The notes beneath the pieces were generated by a model. That model was not told the DNA's origin and ran no database searches. It saw nothing but the letters and a program-made list of their open reading frames with translations. A stretch of 64,000 nucleotides of DNA from an uncultured Lachnospiraceae bacterium. GTDB lineage: Bacteria > Bacillota > Clostridia > Lachnospirales > Lachnospiraceae. How positions within the stretch are numbered: the first letter of the stretch is position 1; each line of letters opens with the position of its first letter. The DNA is taken from positions 1-64,000 of the forward strand of contig CANQDA010000002.1 of assembly GCA_947591155.1 (NCBI GenBank), given 5' to 3'. Below, in pieces: positions 63,365-64,000 of this stretch. The position numbers were made by a program, and so were the translations under genes.

Positions 63365-64000
63365 GAAATCCATTATCAGAAAAAGTAGTGACGATCAAGC
63401 CCTCCGGGATACGGAAGTTCTTTGACATCGCAAGCGAGATGAAGGACGTGATCTCGCTCGGCGTAGGCGAGCCGGATTTCGACACGCCCTGGCATGTCCG
63501 CGACGAGGGCATCTATTCGCTGGAGAAGGGGCGCACGTTCTACACGTCGAACTCCGGATTGAAGGAGCTGCGCGAGGAGATCGGCCGTTATCTGGAGCGC
63601 AGATATCAGCTCAGATATGATCCGCTCCATGAGATACTGGTGACGGTCGGCGGAAGCGAGGGCATCGATATTGCGCTGCGCGCGATGCTGGACCCGGGCG
63701 ACGAGGTGCTGATCCCGGAGCCCTGCTACGTGTCCTATCTGCCGTGCGTCGTTCTGGCGGACGGCGTGCCGGTCACGATCGAATTAAAGGAAGAGAACGA
63801 GTTCCGTCTCACAAAAGAGGAGCTGCTCGAAAAGATTACCGATAAGACAAAGATGCTGGTGCTGCCGTTCCCGAACAATCCGACGGGCGCGGTGCTGCGC
63901 AGGGAGGATCTCGAGGCGATCGCGGAGGTGGTGATCGAGAAGGATCTCTTCGTGCTCTCGGACGAGATCTACTCGGAACTGACGTACGGGGAGGATCACG
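63361..64000 (+). CDS. Class I/II aminotransferase (5' part)
   Basis: PLP enzyme cut by the window end; 213 codons are seen. RNPLSEKVVTIKPSGIRKFF is the common start; DVISLGVGEPDFDTPWHVRD, TFYTSNSGLKELREEIGRYL, LVTVGGSEGIDIALRAMLDP, LVLPFPNNPTGAVL and SDEIYSELTYGEDH are hallmarks of fold-type I aminotransferases of the AspC/AlaA/PatA group; the PLP lysine lies beyond the window. The GTG start overlaps the Lrp stop codon. Substrate unknown. Confidence 0.92.
   Translation, partial: MRNPLSEKVVTIKPSGIRKFFDIASEMKDVISLGVGEPDFDTPWHVRDEGIYSLEKGRTFYTSNSGLKELREEIGRYLERRYQLRYDPLHEILVTVGGSEGIDIALRAMLDPGDEVLIPEPCYVSYLPCVVLADGVPVTIELKEENEFRLTKEELLEKITDKTKMLVLPFPNNPTGAVLRREDLEAIAEVVIEKDLFVLSDEIYSELTYGEDH

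Overview
The window looks like a chromosomal segment of a spore-forming, relatively GC-rich member of the Clostridia, most probably Lachnospiraceae. The reasons are the firmicute S10-spc-alpha ribosomal order (KOW protein between map and infA; zinc-type S14 and L36; an L17 with a long insertion), the sporulation genes spoIIAA-spoIIAB-sigF and spoVAA-spoVAB, HPr kinase, the two-subunit iron-sulfur fumarase, strong AGGAGG ribosome binding sites and good TTGACA/TATAAT promoters. This assignment comes from gene content and remembered synteny, not from a search.

Layout. 1-4.7 kb: a secreted DUF6612-like protein (minus), then folC, a 51-aa ORF and a zinc-ribbon/TPR membrane protein. 4.7-9.3 kb: spoIIAA-AB-sigF, a two-gene fumarase, a 56-aa membrane ORF and spoVAA-AB. 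9.4-13.2 kb: an ABC-class ATPase, then the last two purine steps as separate proteins (PurO-type IMP cyclohydrolase and stand-alone AICAR formyltransferase). 13.2-21.1 kb: a RelB/YafQ-type toxin-antitoxin pair, pyrG (minus), ftsH, a 55-aa ORF (minus), a SAM methyltransferase (minus) and a GGDEF/EAL membrane protein (minus). 21.2-38.8 kb: the ribosomal super-operon rpsJ to rplQ with secY, adk, map, infA and rpoA, interrupted by hairpin repeats and an internal promoter. 38.8-45.6 kb: a multi-cluster ferredoxin, D-lyxose isomerase, cyclophilin (minus), a sugar ABC importer and its LacI regulator. 45.6-49.3 kb: ecfA1-ecfA2-ecfT-truA. 49.3-49.7 kb: a type I toxin/antisense-RNA locus whose toxin reading frame carries a small insertion. 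49.7-64 kb: a DUF402 protein (minus), galK-galT, greA, a MATE exporter, uvrC, hprK-glucokinase, a DnaQ-type exonuclease, a 38-aa membrane ORF, a VanW protein, an AIRS_C-like protein, an Lrp regulator and the start of an aminotransferase.

The genes are mostly housekeeping: translation, protein export, folate/purine/CTP synthesis, sporulation control and sugar uptake with carbon catabolite control (HprK; a cre/LacI-like operator on the sugar importer).

The most interesting parts are non-coding. (i) At 49308-49681, two convergent promoters drive a short hydrophobic peptide gene and an antisense RNA that share a bidirectional terminator and a 16-bp direct repeat; a 64-bp double-hairpin element flanked by GTATA duplications sits in the peptide gene. 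(ii) Three families of hairpin repeats lie between genes, several of them inside the ribosomal operon. (iii) There is a well-paired leader RNA upstream of rpsJ and a hairpin-rich leader upstream of rpsM. No rRNA, tRNA, CRISPR array or prophage was seen.
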